A stretch of DNA of 64,000 nucleotides from Branchipolynoe longqiensis (Eukaryota > Annelida > Polychaeta > Phyllodocida > Polynoidae), in NCBI GenBank assembly GCA_030323885.1, contig CM059200.1, forward strand, positions 3,293,729-3,357,728, written 5' to 3'. Below, one piece after another: positions 1 to 10,138 of this stretch. The notes below the pieces were generated by a model. That model saw only the letters and a program-made list of their open reading frames with translations, searched no databases and was not told the origin of the DNA. Positions within the stretch are counted from its first letter, which is position 1, and every line of letters begins with the position of its first letter. The position numbers were made by a program, and so were the translations under genes.

Positions 1-480
1 ATACACACTTCTTTGGCTCTCAGTGTGTGACAGCTACAATAAACCCACTTCTCCAGCTGTCAGTGTGACAGTTATAATATAATATGCACACTACTTTGGT
101 TGTCCATATGTGACAGCTATAATACACACACTTCTCTGGCAGTCAATATGTGACAGCTACAATACACACTTCCCTGGCTGTTAGTGTGTGACAGCTATAA
201 TATAATACCCACTTCTCCGACTGTCTATGGGTGACAGTTATAATATAATACACACACTTCTCTGGCTGTCAGTGTGTGACATCTCTAAATACACACACTT
301 CTCTGGCTGTCAGTATGTGACAGCTATAAATACACACACTTCTCTGGCTGTCAGTATGTGACAGCTACAATACACACTTCTCTGGCTGTCAGTGTGTGAC
401 AGCTACAATACACACTTCTCTGGCTGTCAGTGTGTGTGACAGCTATAATATAATACACACACACTACTTTCACTGTCAGT
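1..480. repeat. Minisatellite, ~40-bp unit
   Basis: About eleven imperfect tandem units, each reading roughly ACACACTTCTCTGGCTGTCA followed by GTGTGTGACAGCTACAATAC. Units differ by small indels in the AT-rich spacer. The array runs off the left edge of the window, so its true length is unknown. No coding content. Confidence 0.9.
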
Positions 481-867
481 GTGCGGCTTCCATATAACGT
501 TGCTCAAAGCCTGCAGTAGCGAAACGACAGCGTTGTCACTATCGCTGAAAAGCCCGCCCGCACTGGGGCGCCAAGTGTTGAGGAAACCTATTTATTACGC
601 GCCTAAATTGTGCCGATAAGACATTCTGTCCGTTGATATCCATTACACAAACCGATACCACATTGCCACTCTCCACACACAGACGTGGAGGAGAGCAGCG
701 CTGCGGCGGTGCACCAAACCAAGGCTCGGCTTGGAGAGTGCGTACATTACCACCGCTGGTGCCCAGCTGAATGGTGTGACCTTAACACCAGTTCTAATAT
801 ACCAGCTGATATCGCTAACAACGCCGCGGTACTTGAATAAAATACCACATTACCTCATACTGTTACC
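481..867. other. Unclassified intergenic DNA
   Basis: Mixed-composition sequence between the first minisatellite and a foldback element. I recognise no gene, RNA or repeat in it. Confidence 0.6.
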
Positions 868-1348
868 CCCGGTGTAACGATTTCAATTTCCCCCCTTTTC
901 AAGTTCCCCGGGGAAATTAAAAATGTTTTCAGATTCCCTGGGGGAAATTAAAAACAGTTTTCAGATTGCTCCCCCTATTTTCAAATTCCCCCCTCTGGGA
1001 ATTTAAAACTGTTTAAAAAACTTTAAAAAACGTTTTAAAATTCAGACCTATAATATTTCTTTCTTAGCCATCTTGGAGACTTTTTGTGTCATTTGGGGTG
1101 AAATATGTTTTGTTGTACTAGTAATACTTTCCATTATGCTATTCTCTGTGTATTATTATATTTGTCATGAAAAATAACAAAAAATAACAAAAATAAAGAA
1201 AAGTCCCCAAAAATGGGGGGAGGGAAAGTTAAAACGACGGAGGGAACTTGAAAACCTTTTCAAATTCTCCTGGGATGAATTTGAAAACGCTTTCAAGTTC
1301 CCAGGTGGGAACTTGAATCAGGGGGGAATTTGAAATCTTTACACCGGG
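868..1348. mobile_element. Foldback/MITE-like element FB-1
   Basis: The left end reads CCCGGTGTAACGATTTCAAT and the right end reads as its near complement, finishing TTTGAAATCTTTACACCGGG. Both arms are filled with variants of TTCAAGTTCCC / GGGAACTTGAA, so the element can fold into a long imperfect hairpin around an AT-rich centre (about 1020-1200). No transposase is encoded. No clear target-site duplication was seen, so the outer limits are uncertain by a few bases. Confidence 0.7.
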
Positions 1349-1436
1349 CATGGGCAGCATCTGAATGCGATATCGCTAAGTAATCTGCCTGGGTGCGCCA
1401 TGCAGGCTGAGTTGGTGCTGGTGTACCACATGGCAT

Positions 1437-1496
1437 GTTATTTGTTTGTTGCTTTACGTCCTAACAACATCTAAGGTCATATCAGGACGGGTACCG
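1437..1496 (-). mobile_element. SINE-A 3' tail fragment
   Basis: Only the distal tail of SINE-A is present, recognised by GTCCTAACAACATCTAAGGT and the following ATATCAGGACGGGTACCGAC. It abuts the tail of the next, longer copy in the same orientation. Confidence 0.8.
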
Positions 1497-1846
1497 ACTT
1501 GTATCGGTTGGTTGGCTGTTGGAGTTTTACATCCTGGCAACATTTAAGGTCATCTCAGGATGGGTACCAACTTGTGACAGTGGACGCTCATGACGATTTT
1601 ATAGTGCTACCCTACTGGGAGATTAGGTCACCAGCACCATGACCCAATATCCCACTCTGTCACATTATCCTGGCACAGAGCCAACCAGTCCTTGCCCAAT
1701 TCTATTAATGCCGAGCACCAAGCTAGGAAGCGACTATTTATTAAGTATCAATTGTGTAAGTCATTAGTTTGACTCGACCGGGAATCGAACTCCCCACCTT
1801 CTGCACAGTGGGCCTGCGCTGTACCGATTCGGCCATCGCGTCCGGT
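1497..1846 (-). mobile_element. SINE-A, near full length
   Basis: tRNA-derived SINE read on the minus strand. The tRNA-like head lies at 1770-1846 with a B-box-like GGAATCGAACTCC (as seen on the plus strand) and ends in the typical CGCGTCCGGT boundary. The body (CCAACCAGTCCTTGCC, TAATGCCGAGC) and the tail (TTTTACATCCTGGCAACATT) follow. This is the subtype whose head reads GCGGTGGCCGAATCGGTAGAGC. Confidence 0.85.
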
Positions 1847-2034
1847 AACCATATGGTTGATCCCATATTGGTGAATGCAGTAAATGCTCAGACATACCCG
1901 GAAGTAACACGGCTGGTGGCTGGTACTGATGAAGGAATGACCTTCACAATGACCTTCACATCACCTCCACCTCCACAATCTACCGCCATTCACCTGTGGG
2001 CGCACTTCACCAAACATTAAATAATAATAGCCAC
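1847..2034. other. Unclassified sequence between SINE and LINE
   Basis: No recognisable feature. It may contain degraded 5' parts of the adjoining LINE fragment, but no convincing reading frame connects them. Confidence 0.5.
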
Positions 2035-2404
2035 CCACATTAAATCCAAATGGCAACATGAGTGGGATGAAAACATTAATAAACTTAAAGAAATTGAACC
2101 AGCTGTGGGAAAGCCACCACAGACTCATGTGGGAGGTCGGCGGGACCAAGTGGTCCTTAGCCGCTGCCGTGTTGGCCACTCGTGGCTTACACATGCTTTT
2201 CTGCTCAAGGGGGAACCTCCCCCTGAATGTATTGGGTGTCAGTCCCCGCTGACACTCAAACACATTTTACTAAGTTGCGTTGATTTTTTGGCCCTGCGCC
2301 AACAGTTCTACACTGCAGACAGTATGCATGACCTTTTTACTAAGGTAAAACAGGAAAACATTTTAGCCTTTTTGAGGGCAGCTGGACTGTACCACCTCAT
2401 ATAG
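2035..2404 (+). pseudogene. LINE ORF2 C-terminal fragment (RNase H tail plus Cys/His motif)
   Basis: One open frame runs from about 2035 to the stop at 2404 (about 122 residues) with no upstream start. It opens with HIKSKWQHEWDENINK and continues with RCRVGHSWLTHAF. A Cys-x2-Cys...His...Cys cluster follows (CIGCQSPLTLKHILLSC), then FLRAAGLYHLI at the C terminus. This order (end of an RNase H domain, RxGHSxLTH motif, C-terminal CCHC-like cluster, FLRxxGLY) is what I know from I/Jockey-group LINE ORF2 proteins. The RT and endonuclease domains are missing, so the fragment is inactive. Confidence 0.75.
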
Positions 2405-2640
2405 TTTACTAAATAGATTCTATCAATTATTAATAAAACTTTTCTTTTTCTATGGGAATTTGTTTCCCTTGACCACAAATATATGATTGTGAGCTTTCTA
2501 ATTTAATGAGTGTCTATTGGCACATAATTGATTGTCTGCTTTTACACGTAAAAGCGATGGTTTGAACAAAAAACAAACATTTCTCGCCGTGAATATGGCC
2601 TATGCTGCCGACACGACGTAAAGCAACCACCAATCAATCA
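2035..2640 (+). mobile_element. 5'-truncated LINE 3' end (I-clade-like)
   Basis: A non-LTR retrotransposon remnant made of the last part of the reverse-transcriptase ORF (to 2404), a ~235-bp 3' UTR, and a terminal (AATC)n run near 2626-2640. The 3' end reads GACGTAAAGCAACCACCAAT. A second, shorter copy of the same tail lies inverted at 19021-19125. The family call rests on the encoded C-terminal motif described in the CDS entry. The 5' end is truncated, as is usual for target-primed reverse transcription. Confidence 0.8.
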
Positions 2641-2944
2641 ATCAACCAAAAATTCAATGCCCCCCGCCCATTTCAAGAGATGGCGAAACCTTTCGGTTGA
2701 ATGGTTTATTTATTTGTTGAAAAACAAAGCAGGGAATTGTCGGGACATGGCCATGCTTTCTGGAAACATGGCTCCCCAGTGGGCGGTCACGCATGAATAG
2801 ACTACAATATTGTGACGTCACAATGGCCTGCCATGCCCATATATGAGGGACCATGCAATCAGGCTAATGGATTACCTACCTTGGTCTCTAAGAGTAAGAG
2901 ATGAAGCACATTCCCACATATCAGCCTGTGCCGAAAAGGAGCAG
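2641..2944. other. Unclassified intergenic DNA
   Basis: No feature recognised. Short open frames here lack any family resemblance. Confidence 0.5.
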
Positions 2945-3064
2945 GAATCTGACTTCCGGTAGGGAATCCGACTCCCGTTAGGGAATCTGACTTCCGATAG
3001 GGAATCTGAATTCCGGTAGGGATTCTGACTTCCGGTAGGGAATCTGACTTCCGGTAGGGAATCT
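2945..3064. repeat. 19-bp minisatellite, ~6 copies
   Basis: Six tandem copies of AATCTGACTTCCGGTAGGG plus a partial seventh, with point differences between units. Each unit contains a TTCCGG core. Confidence 0.9.
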
Positions 3065-3152
3065 AAAAGTGAAGTGTAGGGCTGGAAGGGAAACGCTAAC
3101 GAATAACCAGAGGATAACTTGGAACACACGCATTGTGAATTTGAACCTGAGG

Positions 3153-3835
3153 TTAAAGCTGCATAGTCCGATGAACCATCAAGTTTCCAACACCGAGTGT
3201 GGTGGCCTAATCGGTAGAGTGTGGGCCTCGCATGTGGAAGGTCGGCAGTTCGGTTCCCGGTCGAGTCAAACCAATGATTTTAAAATTGGTACTTGTCGCT
3301 TCCTAGCCTGGCGCTCGGCATTAATAGGATAGGGCAAGGACTGGTTAGCTCAGTGACTGAGTGGGACATCAGGTCATGGTGCCGGCAGCCTGATTTCCCA
3401 GTGGGACAGCACTATAAAGTCACCATGAGTGTGCACTGTCACAAGTCGGTACCCGTCCTGATATGGCCTTAGATGTTGCTAGGACTTACAACAACAAACA
3501 AAAGAATGAAGTTTTCAAACCCAACTCAATGACCTAGATTTGATCCTACATATCTAACTTAGATACTGATGCAGTTATTAAGCATTTGTTGCCACATAAA
3601 AGGGGTCCTGAGGCAATTTAATAAACACCTGTTATTGCAGAAGCCTATGGTGTCAAGAGTTTTGGCATGCTTGCAAAACTAATTTGACATGTTTATACTT
3701 CAAATATCTCAAAAGTTAGTCATTTAAAATAAAAGTTACTTTAAACTAAACTAAGGTAGATTATAACAATGAATTTAATATAGTTATCTCAGAAAAATGG
3801 CCGAAACTCAAAACCATCGGACTATGCAATTTTAA
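3153..3835 (+). mobile_element. MITE-1 copy interrupted by a SINE
   Basis: Inverted-repeat element with left end TTAAAGCTGCATAGTCCGAT and right end reading CATCGGACTATGCAATTTTA. TTAA lies at both extreme ends. The interior is AT-rich and carries no transposase. A SINE-A copy (3192-3505) interrupts it about 38 bp from the left end. Removing the SINE leaves ~370 bp, matching the uninterrupted copies. Confidence 0.85.
3192..3505 (+). mobile_element. SINE-A inserted into MITE-1
   Basis: Head with GTGGCCTAATCGGTAGAGTG (A-box region) and GGTTCCCGGTCGAGTC (B-box region), then the standard body and a tail ending in ACAACAAACAAAAG. The flanking MITE sequence is partly repeated on both sides (AAGTTTCCAA on the left, AAGTTTTCAA on the right), consistent with a target-site duplication. 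The MITE was therefore in place first. Confidence 0.85.
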
Positions 3836-3892
3836 CATCACATTGCAGGTTGGGCATAGGAGGGGGGGGGGGGGGTTGAGCCAGCTGTTTGC

Positions 3893-4580
3893 TTGTTTGT
3901 TTGTTGGGGTTTTACATCCTAGCAACATCTATCGTCATATCAGGATGGGTACCGACTTGTGACAGTGCACACTCATGGTGACTTTATACTAATTATGGTG
4001 CTGCCCTACTGGGTTTGTTTTGTTTGTTGTTTTACGTCCTAGCAACATCTAAGGTCATATCAGGACGGGTACCGACTTGTGACAGTGCGCACTCATGGCG
4101 ACTTTATAGTGCTGCCACACTAGAATACCAGGCCGCCAGCACCATGACCTGATATCCCACTCAGTCACATTATCCTGACACTGAGCCAACCAGTCCTTGC
4201 CCTATCCTAATAATGCCAAGCACCAGGCTAGGAAGCAAAAAGTATCAATTTTTAAGTCATTGGTTTGACTCGACCAGGGTTCGAACCCACGACCCCACGA
4301 TCTACCAGCACGGGAGACAGATGCTCTAGCTCATTCAGCCATCCCATCTGGTCAGCCCTACTGGGGGACCAGGCCGCCGGTACCATGACCCGATATCCCA
4401 CCCAGTCAAAGTATCCTGATAGTGCACCAACCAGTCCTTTCCCTATCCTATTAATGTTGAGCACCAGGCTAGGAAGCGACAAGCATCAATGTTATACTAG
4501 TTTGACTCGGTTGGGATTCGAAGTCCCGATCTTCTGTACGGGAAGCCTGCGCTCTACCGATTCGGCCACCTCGTCCGGTC
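3893..4580 (-). mobile_element. Three stacked SINE-A copies
   Basis: All three are in the same orientation. A tail-plus-body fragment (3893-4016) is followed by a near-complete copy (4017-4351) ending in CCATCCCATCTGGT. A copy lacking its tail (4352-4580) then ends in CCACCTCGTCCGGT. The middle copy has the GATGGCCGAATGAGTTAGAGC-type head and the last has the GGCCGAATCGGTAGAGC-type head, so two subfamilies lie side by side. Confidence 0.8.
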
Positions 4581-4770
4581 AGGTAGCCAGCAGACATTAT
4601 AAAATGCACACACACGCGCACACAGAGGATAGACGCAAGTTTAATTACATTTAATGTACCTCATACTCATTACTTATTGCATTGTGTACACTTTAATTTC
4701 AGAATTTACTTCACTCTTCAATTTACTAAATAAAGCATAAACAAATTGTGTAAATATACCTGTAACACTT
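4581..4770. other. AT-rich spacer
   Basis: No gene or repeat recognised apart from short CA-type low complexity near 4605-4625. Confidence 0.5.
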
Positions 4771-5000
4771 ACGGCCGGAAGACCCGTGCTACGACACTGA
4801 CAACAAATATATATGAATAAAATTCATTTACAGAAGAAAAAAAAATTATGGTAGGAAGACCAGTGCTAGGGCACTGACAAAAAATATATATATGAATAAA
4901 ATTCATTTACGAAAAAAACCTAAAAACTTACGGTAGGAAGACCAGTGCTAGGGCAATGACACCAAAAATATATGAATAAAATTCATTTAAAAAAAAGAAA
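4771..5000. repeat. ~70-bp tandem repeat, 3 copies
   Basis: Three units share GGAAGACCAGTGCTAGGGCA, then CTGACA, an ATATATATGAATAAAATTCA block and a poly-A stretch. The first unit is the most divergent (GACCCGTGCTACGACAC). A related single motif, GGCCAGAAGACCAGTGCTCT, recurs at about 36650. Confidence 0.8.
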
Positions 5001-5205
5001 CAAGTGAACCCTGTGCACTGCTCCCCTGAGCGCCTGTTGAGAATGTAGTGCTCACGTTCCGCTGATTCCAATTGGAGGATGGCGGACCCGTGCCTCCGGT
5101 TACCGGCGGGTAGGTACCAGCGGTAACAGCGGGCACACACCTGCCATGGTTTCCCAGCCGATGCGCGCGCATTAATATTTAACACGAGACATATCGCCCG
5201 GCCAC
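5001..5205. other. Unique GC-richer segment
   Basis: Balanced-composition sequence between two tandem repeats. Nothing recognised. Confidence 0.4.
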
Positions 5206-5394
5206 CTGCCTGCCTGCCTGCCTGCATGACTGTCTGCTGGCCAGCCGGCCTGCCCGCCTGCCTGCCTTCCAGCCGGGCTGCCTGCCTTTCTTTCTGCCTG
5301 CCTGCCTTTCTGCCTGCCTTTCTGCCTGCCTGCCTTTCTGCCTGCCTGCCTGCCTTTCTGCCTGCCTTTCTGCCTGCCTGCCTGCCTGCCTGCC

Positions 5395-5463
<69 letters not shown>

Positions 5464-5730
5464 GCCTGCCTGCCTGCCTGCCCATCCACCCACTTGCCTG
5501 CCTGTCTGCCTGCCTGCTTACCTGCATTGTGCTTACCTGCATGCCCTCCTGCCTGCTGGCCAGCCGGCCTGCCCGCCTGCCTGCCTACCTGTCTGCCTGC
5601 CTGCCTGCTGGCCAGCCGGCCTGCCTGCCTGTTTGCATGCCTGTATGTCTGCCTGCCTGCCTGCCTGCCTGCCTGTCTGTCTGCCTGCCTGCCTGCTGGT
5701 CAGCCGGCCTGCCTGTCTGTCTGTTTGCTT
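5206..5730. repeat. (CTGC/CTGT)n tetranucleotide microsatellite
   Basis: About 520 bp of CCTG and TCTG tetramers, with a pure (CTGT)n core near 5395-5465 and interspersed TTTCTGCCTGCC. All three frames on each strand stay open because the repeat lacks stops, giving spurious Cys/Leu/Pro- or Arg/Gln/Ala-rich proteins. Confidence 0.95.
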
Positions 5731-5734
5731 GCAG

Positions 5735-6650
5735 TGTATGCGTATCAGTAGTTTGCATCTGTATGTGCATTGTGGCGTGTGGCAGTGTGTGTGCGTCTGT
5801 CTATGTGTGCATGCATACCTGTCTATATGTGTGTATGTGTGTATGTGCATGTGTGCATATCTGTCTGTGTGTGTATGTGTGTGCATATATGTCTGTATGT
5901 GGGGTTGTGTGTGCATATCTGTCTGTATGTGTATGTGTGTGTGCATATCTGTCTATATGTGTGTATGGGTGTGCATATCTGTCTGTATGTGTATGTGTAT
6001 GTATGTGTGCATATCTGTCTGTATGTGTATGTGTGTGCATATCTGTATGTATGTGTGTGCATATATGTGTGTATGTGTGTGCATATCTGTCTGTATGTGT
6101 ATGTGTGTGCATATCTGTCTCTATGTGTGTATGTGTGTGCATATCTGTCTGTATGTGTATGTGTGTGCATATCTGTCTGTATATATGTATGTGTATGCAT
6201 ATCTGTCTGTATGTGTGTATGTATGTGCATATCTGTCTGTATGTGTGTATGTGTGTGCATATCTGTCTGTATGTGTGTGCATATCTGGCTATATGTGTGT
6301 ATGTGTGTGCATATCTGTCTGTATGTGTGTATGTGTGTGCATATCTGTCTGTATGTGTGTGCATATCTGGCTGTATGTGTGTATGTGTGTGCATATCTGT
6401 CTGTATGTGTGTATGTGTGTGCATATCTGTCTGTATGTGTGTGCATATCTGTCTGTATGTGTTCATGTGTGTGTGCATATCTGTCTGTATGTGTGTATGT
6501 GTGTGTCTGTGTGATTGTCTGCATCTGTATCTGTATGTGCATTGTGGAGTGTGTCAGTGTGTATGTGTGTGTGCATATGTGTGTGTGCATATGTGTGTGT
6601 GCATCTGTCTGTGTATGTGTGTGTGCATGTGTGTCAGTGTGCGCGCGCAT
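5735..6650. repeat. TG-rich minisatellite with ~26-bp unit
   Basis: More than thirty copies of a unit resembling GTGTGCATATCTGTCTGTAT plus GTGTGTAT. Copies vary by loss or gain of GTGTAT. The long Cys/Val/Ile- or His/Thr-rich open frames here are artefacts. Confidence 0.95.
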
Positions 6651-6782
6651 GACCCCCAGGTATATTTAGACAAAACCTGCGCCGTGAACCCTGCGTTGGG
6701 ACATGCGCATTATGCTGCACTTCTGTGTTTGGCAGTCGGGATATTGAGGAGTGTTTAAATGGCAGCTGGGCGCCAGACAGCT

Positions 6783-6816
6783 GCCCCCCCCCCCCCCCCC
6801 CCCACACACACACACA
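6783..6816. repeat. Poly-C run followed by (CA)n
   Basis: A homopolymer of about 19 C followed by CACACA repeats. Confidence 0.9.
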
Positions 6817-6861
6817 TTGATATAGTGGTCAGGAAACTGTGACGGACCCGGGGGGTCTGCC

Positions 6862-7290
6862 AGACAGAACCAGCCACCCTACAAGCAACTATCCTACCAC
6901 CCTACCACCAGCCGCCCTACCAGCAACCAACGTACCACCAGCCGCCCTACCACTAGCCACCCCTACCACCAGCCACCCCCACCACCAGCCACCCCCACCA
7001 CCAGCCTCCCCTACCACCAGCCACCCCTACCACCAGCCACCCCTACCACCACCACCGCCACTCTACCAGCAACCAGCGTACCACCAGCCACCCCTAACAC
7101 CAGTCACCCTTACCACCACCACCGCCACTCTACCAGCATCCAGCGTACCACCAGCCGCCCCTACCACCAGTCACCCTTACCACCACCACCGCCACTCTAC
7201 CAGCATCCAGCGTACCACCAGCCACCCCTACCACCAGTCACCCTTACCACCACTCTACCAGCAACCAGCGTACCACCAGCTGTCCCCAAT
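6862..7290. repeat. CCA-rich minisatellite
   Basis: Tandem variants of CCACCAGCCACCCCTA interrupted by CACTCTACCAGCAACCAGCG. A longer higher-order unit of about 85 bp is visible over 7055-7280. Apparent Pro/Thr/His-rich translation is low complexity. Confidence 0.9.
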
Positions 7291-7480
7291 CCTTAGCTAA
7301 TGCAGTCGTATTTAAAGCCCCTGTCACACATCACCGAATATGCTCTGAGTGCAGGCTATATAATGTAATGACACACCAGGTCACCGTGTGCTGTGCTGAT
7401 TCTGTACAGGCATCCTTTCTCAACTGCACACATCAAATGCATCCAATATGAATTAAAAACAATACACTAATGAAACTGTC

Positions 7481-8290
7481 CACAACCCCAGCCTCATGTC
7501 CACCACACGCTGCCGACTGTGCCGTCTTAAGTCATCTCACACTGCCCACTGTGTCGTCTTAAGCCATCTCACATTGCTGACAGTTTCGTCTTAAGCCATC
7601 TCACACTGCCGACTGTGTCGTCTTAAACCATCACAAACTGCCGACTGTGTCATCTTAAGTCATCTCACACTGCCGGCTGGGTCGTCTTAAGTCATCTGAC
7701 ACTACCGACTGTGTCGTCTTTAAGTCATCTCACACTGTCGACTAGGTCGTCTTAAGTCATCTGGCACTGCTGGCTGTTTCGTCTTTAGTCATCTGACACC
7801 ACCGACTGGGTCATCTTAAGCCATCTCACACTGGTGACTGGGTCATCTTAAGCCATCTCACACTGCCGACTATGTCGTCTTAAGCCATCTCACACTGCTG
7901 ACAGTTTTGTCTTAAGCCATCGCACACTGCCGACTGTGGCGTCTTAAACCATCACAAACTGCCGACTGTGTCATCTGAAGTCATCTCACACTGCCGGCTG
8001 GGTTGTCTTAAGTCATCTGACACTACCGACTGTGTCGTCTTAAGTCATCTGACACTGCCGACTAGGTCGTCTTAAGTCATCTGACGCTGCCAGCTGTTTC
8101 ATCTTAAGTCATCTGACACCGCCGACTGGGTCGTCTTAAGCTATCTCACACTGCTGACTGGGTCGTCTTAAGCCATCTCACACTGCTGATTGGATCGTCT
8201 TAAGCCATCTCACACTGCTGACAGTTTTGTCTTAAGCCATCTCACACTGCTGACTGGATCGTCTTATGCCATCTCAGACAACACCACTGG
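7481..8290. repeat. ~33-bp minisatellite, ~24 copies
   Basis: Units read approximately CATCTCACACTGCCGACTGT then GTCGTCTTAAGC. Variants cluster (GACAGTTTTGTC, GGCTGGGTCG). The order of variants at 7560-7760 recurs at 7885-8060, which suggests segmental duplication of about 10 units. Confidence 0.9.
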
Positions 8291-8395
8291 AACCACTGGT
8301 AATTTATCATATTATTTGCATTCACCTTTGATATGCAGATTAAGCAGGGGAAATTTCAAAGGCAGATAATTATTCATTTAGATTACACAGCAACA

Positions 8396-8545
8396 TGCGA
8401 TAATCCTAGAAATCCCACACGCCAGGCTAGAAAGTGCCAAGTATAAATCTTCTAAGACAATTATTTGCCTCGGCTGGGGTTCGAACCCACAATCTTGCAC
8501 ACGGGAAGCAGGCGTTCAATTTCATTTGGCCATGCTATCCTGTCT
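8396..8545 (-). mobile_element. SINE-A fragment (head side)
   Basis: Divergent remnant that keeps the body motif CGCCAGGCTAGAAAG and a head with GGGGTTCGAACCCACAATCT. The tail half is missing. Confidence 0.65.
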
Positions 8546-9365
8546 TGTCCAACCTAATAGTTTTCTTACTGCTTTAACACATACAGGGTTCAATGTGCTG
8601 GATTAATACAATTAATTTTAATTAATAATTTTTGTAATAGCTGACAGAATGAAGATTGGGTTGTGTCGCCCTCTTGTGTGCGTCGACAAAAGCAGACGGC
8701 CTCTCTTAAGAGACATCAGACAGCACTTCTGATTAAATTCCAGGAAATAAATAGGAATTTCCATTGCAGCCAGTGAAGCAAGTGCAGAGATTGCATGTTT
8801 AAGAACTGACACCGTCTTATGCTAATTCGCCCAGCCCTGCAAGCCAGAATGTTGTCAATTAAGGGCATTTTTCAGGTAAGAAATTCATTTTTATGGCCGA
8901 AAGAATATGACATTATAATGATTATATACATGTCAACTACTTCTCCAGGTTTCTGTCTGCTATTTTTTATAAAGCAAGAGAAGTATTAGTAGCTATGGCG
9001 ATGTGAACCAGAATATATTACGCTAATGCCCAGAATTAACGTATCACAATTCTATCATTGGTTGATATTTCATTGATGCAACTGGTAACGAAAACAAATG
9101 AAATCGCAGCCGCTTTCTAATTGGACTTTGGTAAACCTCAAAATTCAACGGTTTTCAGCACATTTGGTCAATTTTCAAGGCCTTTTGATGCTATTTTCAA
9201 ATGTAAGGCCTTTTCAAGCGACACCTTCAAATTCAAGGCTTTTTCAAGATAGTGCAAACCCTGTAAATCTTACACAATGTAACCACCATAGCGTTTCAAT
9301 TAATAAAGCAATTGTTATCGTAGAAATTGTTTTATGAACAACAATAGATCTTTTCTGCATAGCAT
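8546..9365. other. Unique DNA without recognisable gene
   Basis: AT-rich sequence. The stretch 9150-9265 repeats TTTTCAAG and AATTCAAGGC several times and ends in GCAAACCCTG, reminiscent of the end of a non-autonomous DNA transposon, but the other end is not visible. Confidence 0.4.
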
Positions 9366-9640
9366 GCATGGTGAGCCGTTACTCACATTAGGTTTTTACA
9401 TTGCCGCCAGAGGGCAGCTTGGCAGTGGAAATCCCCTACAGGACCTTTTCCACAGAGCATGCGGCACAGCTAAGCTGCTAGTGCTACCAACCTTAGTTCT
9501 CGCACTGCCATTACGGGGTGAATTGGTAGTTGAAATCCTCTACATGCCTTTTTCCTCCAAGCATGCTGCACAGTAAGCTGCTACCCACAACATCAGTTCT
9601 TCCATTGGCGTCAGAAGACAGGGGTGGTAGTGGAAATGGT
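9366..9640. repeat. Imperfect ~115-bp tandem repeat, 2-3 copies
   Basis: Units share TTGGCAGTGGAAATCCCCTA, CCTTTTTCC, AGCATGCNGCACAG and TAAGCTGCTA. The first unit contains a CTCF-like motif that is degraded in the others. Confidence 0.6.
9402..9418 (+). promoter_or_regulatory. CTCF-like motif
   Basis: TGCCGCCAGAGGGCAGC resembles the bilaterian CTCF core (CCRSCAGRGGGCR). Motif match only. Confidence 0.35.
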
Positions 9641-10138
9641 CTAATCGAAATTAAGTAGCGATGACTTATCTTGAGTGGTTTTCATTTTTATGCTCGCGCT
9701 TCACTAAATTATTTCCATGCAAAGTTCCATCCTGGCCCTTCGAGTTCAATTGCTATTATTCTCTACTGAGTTCATCGCCTATACACCCATATGCTGACAG
9801 ACCACAAATATGGCTTGCGACTTTTCGCGATGCGTCTCACTCTTACATTACAATCTACATAATTAGGACCGCAACTTGTGAAGCAATACCGAACAAAATA
9901 TTCACTGTAGATATACACGCGAGCCGCATTGACTGACTTGTTTCTATTTAGTTGGGGTTCATCTCTGCCATCGATTTGTGCCCGATGGCTCCCCCTGGTG
10001 GAGCCCACCACAGGTCACTTCCGGCCAACTGCATGCCGCGACTCTATTGGCATTATGGCAATCTAACTACATACGGATCAATGGCCCAGACGCGCACAAT
10101 CCTGGGGGTAAGCCGATATTGGACCTACGGCCGGGAGG
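9641..10138. other. Unique DNA without recognisable gene
   Basis: Balanced composition, no repeat resemblance found, and no convincing coding frame. It contains one CTCF-like motif, listed separately. Confidence 0.4.
9987..10003 (-). promoter_or_regulatory. CTCF-like motif
   Basis: On the minus strand this reads CTCCACCAGGGGGAGCC, a good match to the CTCF core. Motif match only. Confidence 0.35.

Noticed and set aside
5226..6758. A 510-codon Cys/Leu/Val-rich open frame on the plus strand and His/Thr-rich frames opposite
   Set aside because: It lies wholly in (CTGC)n and TG-rich repeats. Several frames on both strands are open simultaneously, which reflects lack of stop codons in the repeat rather than coding selection.
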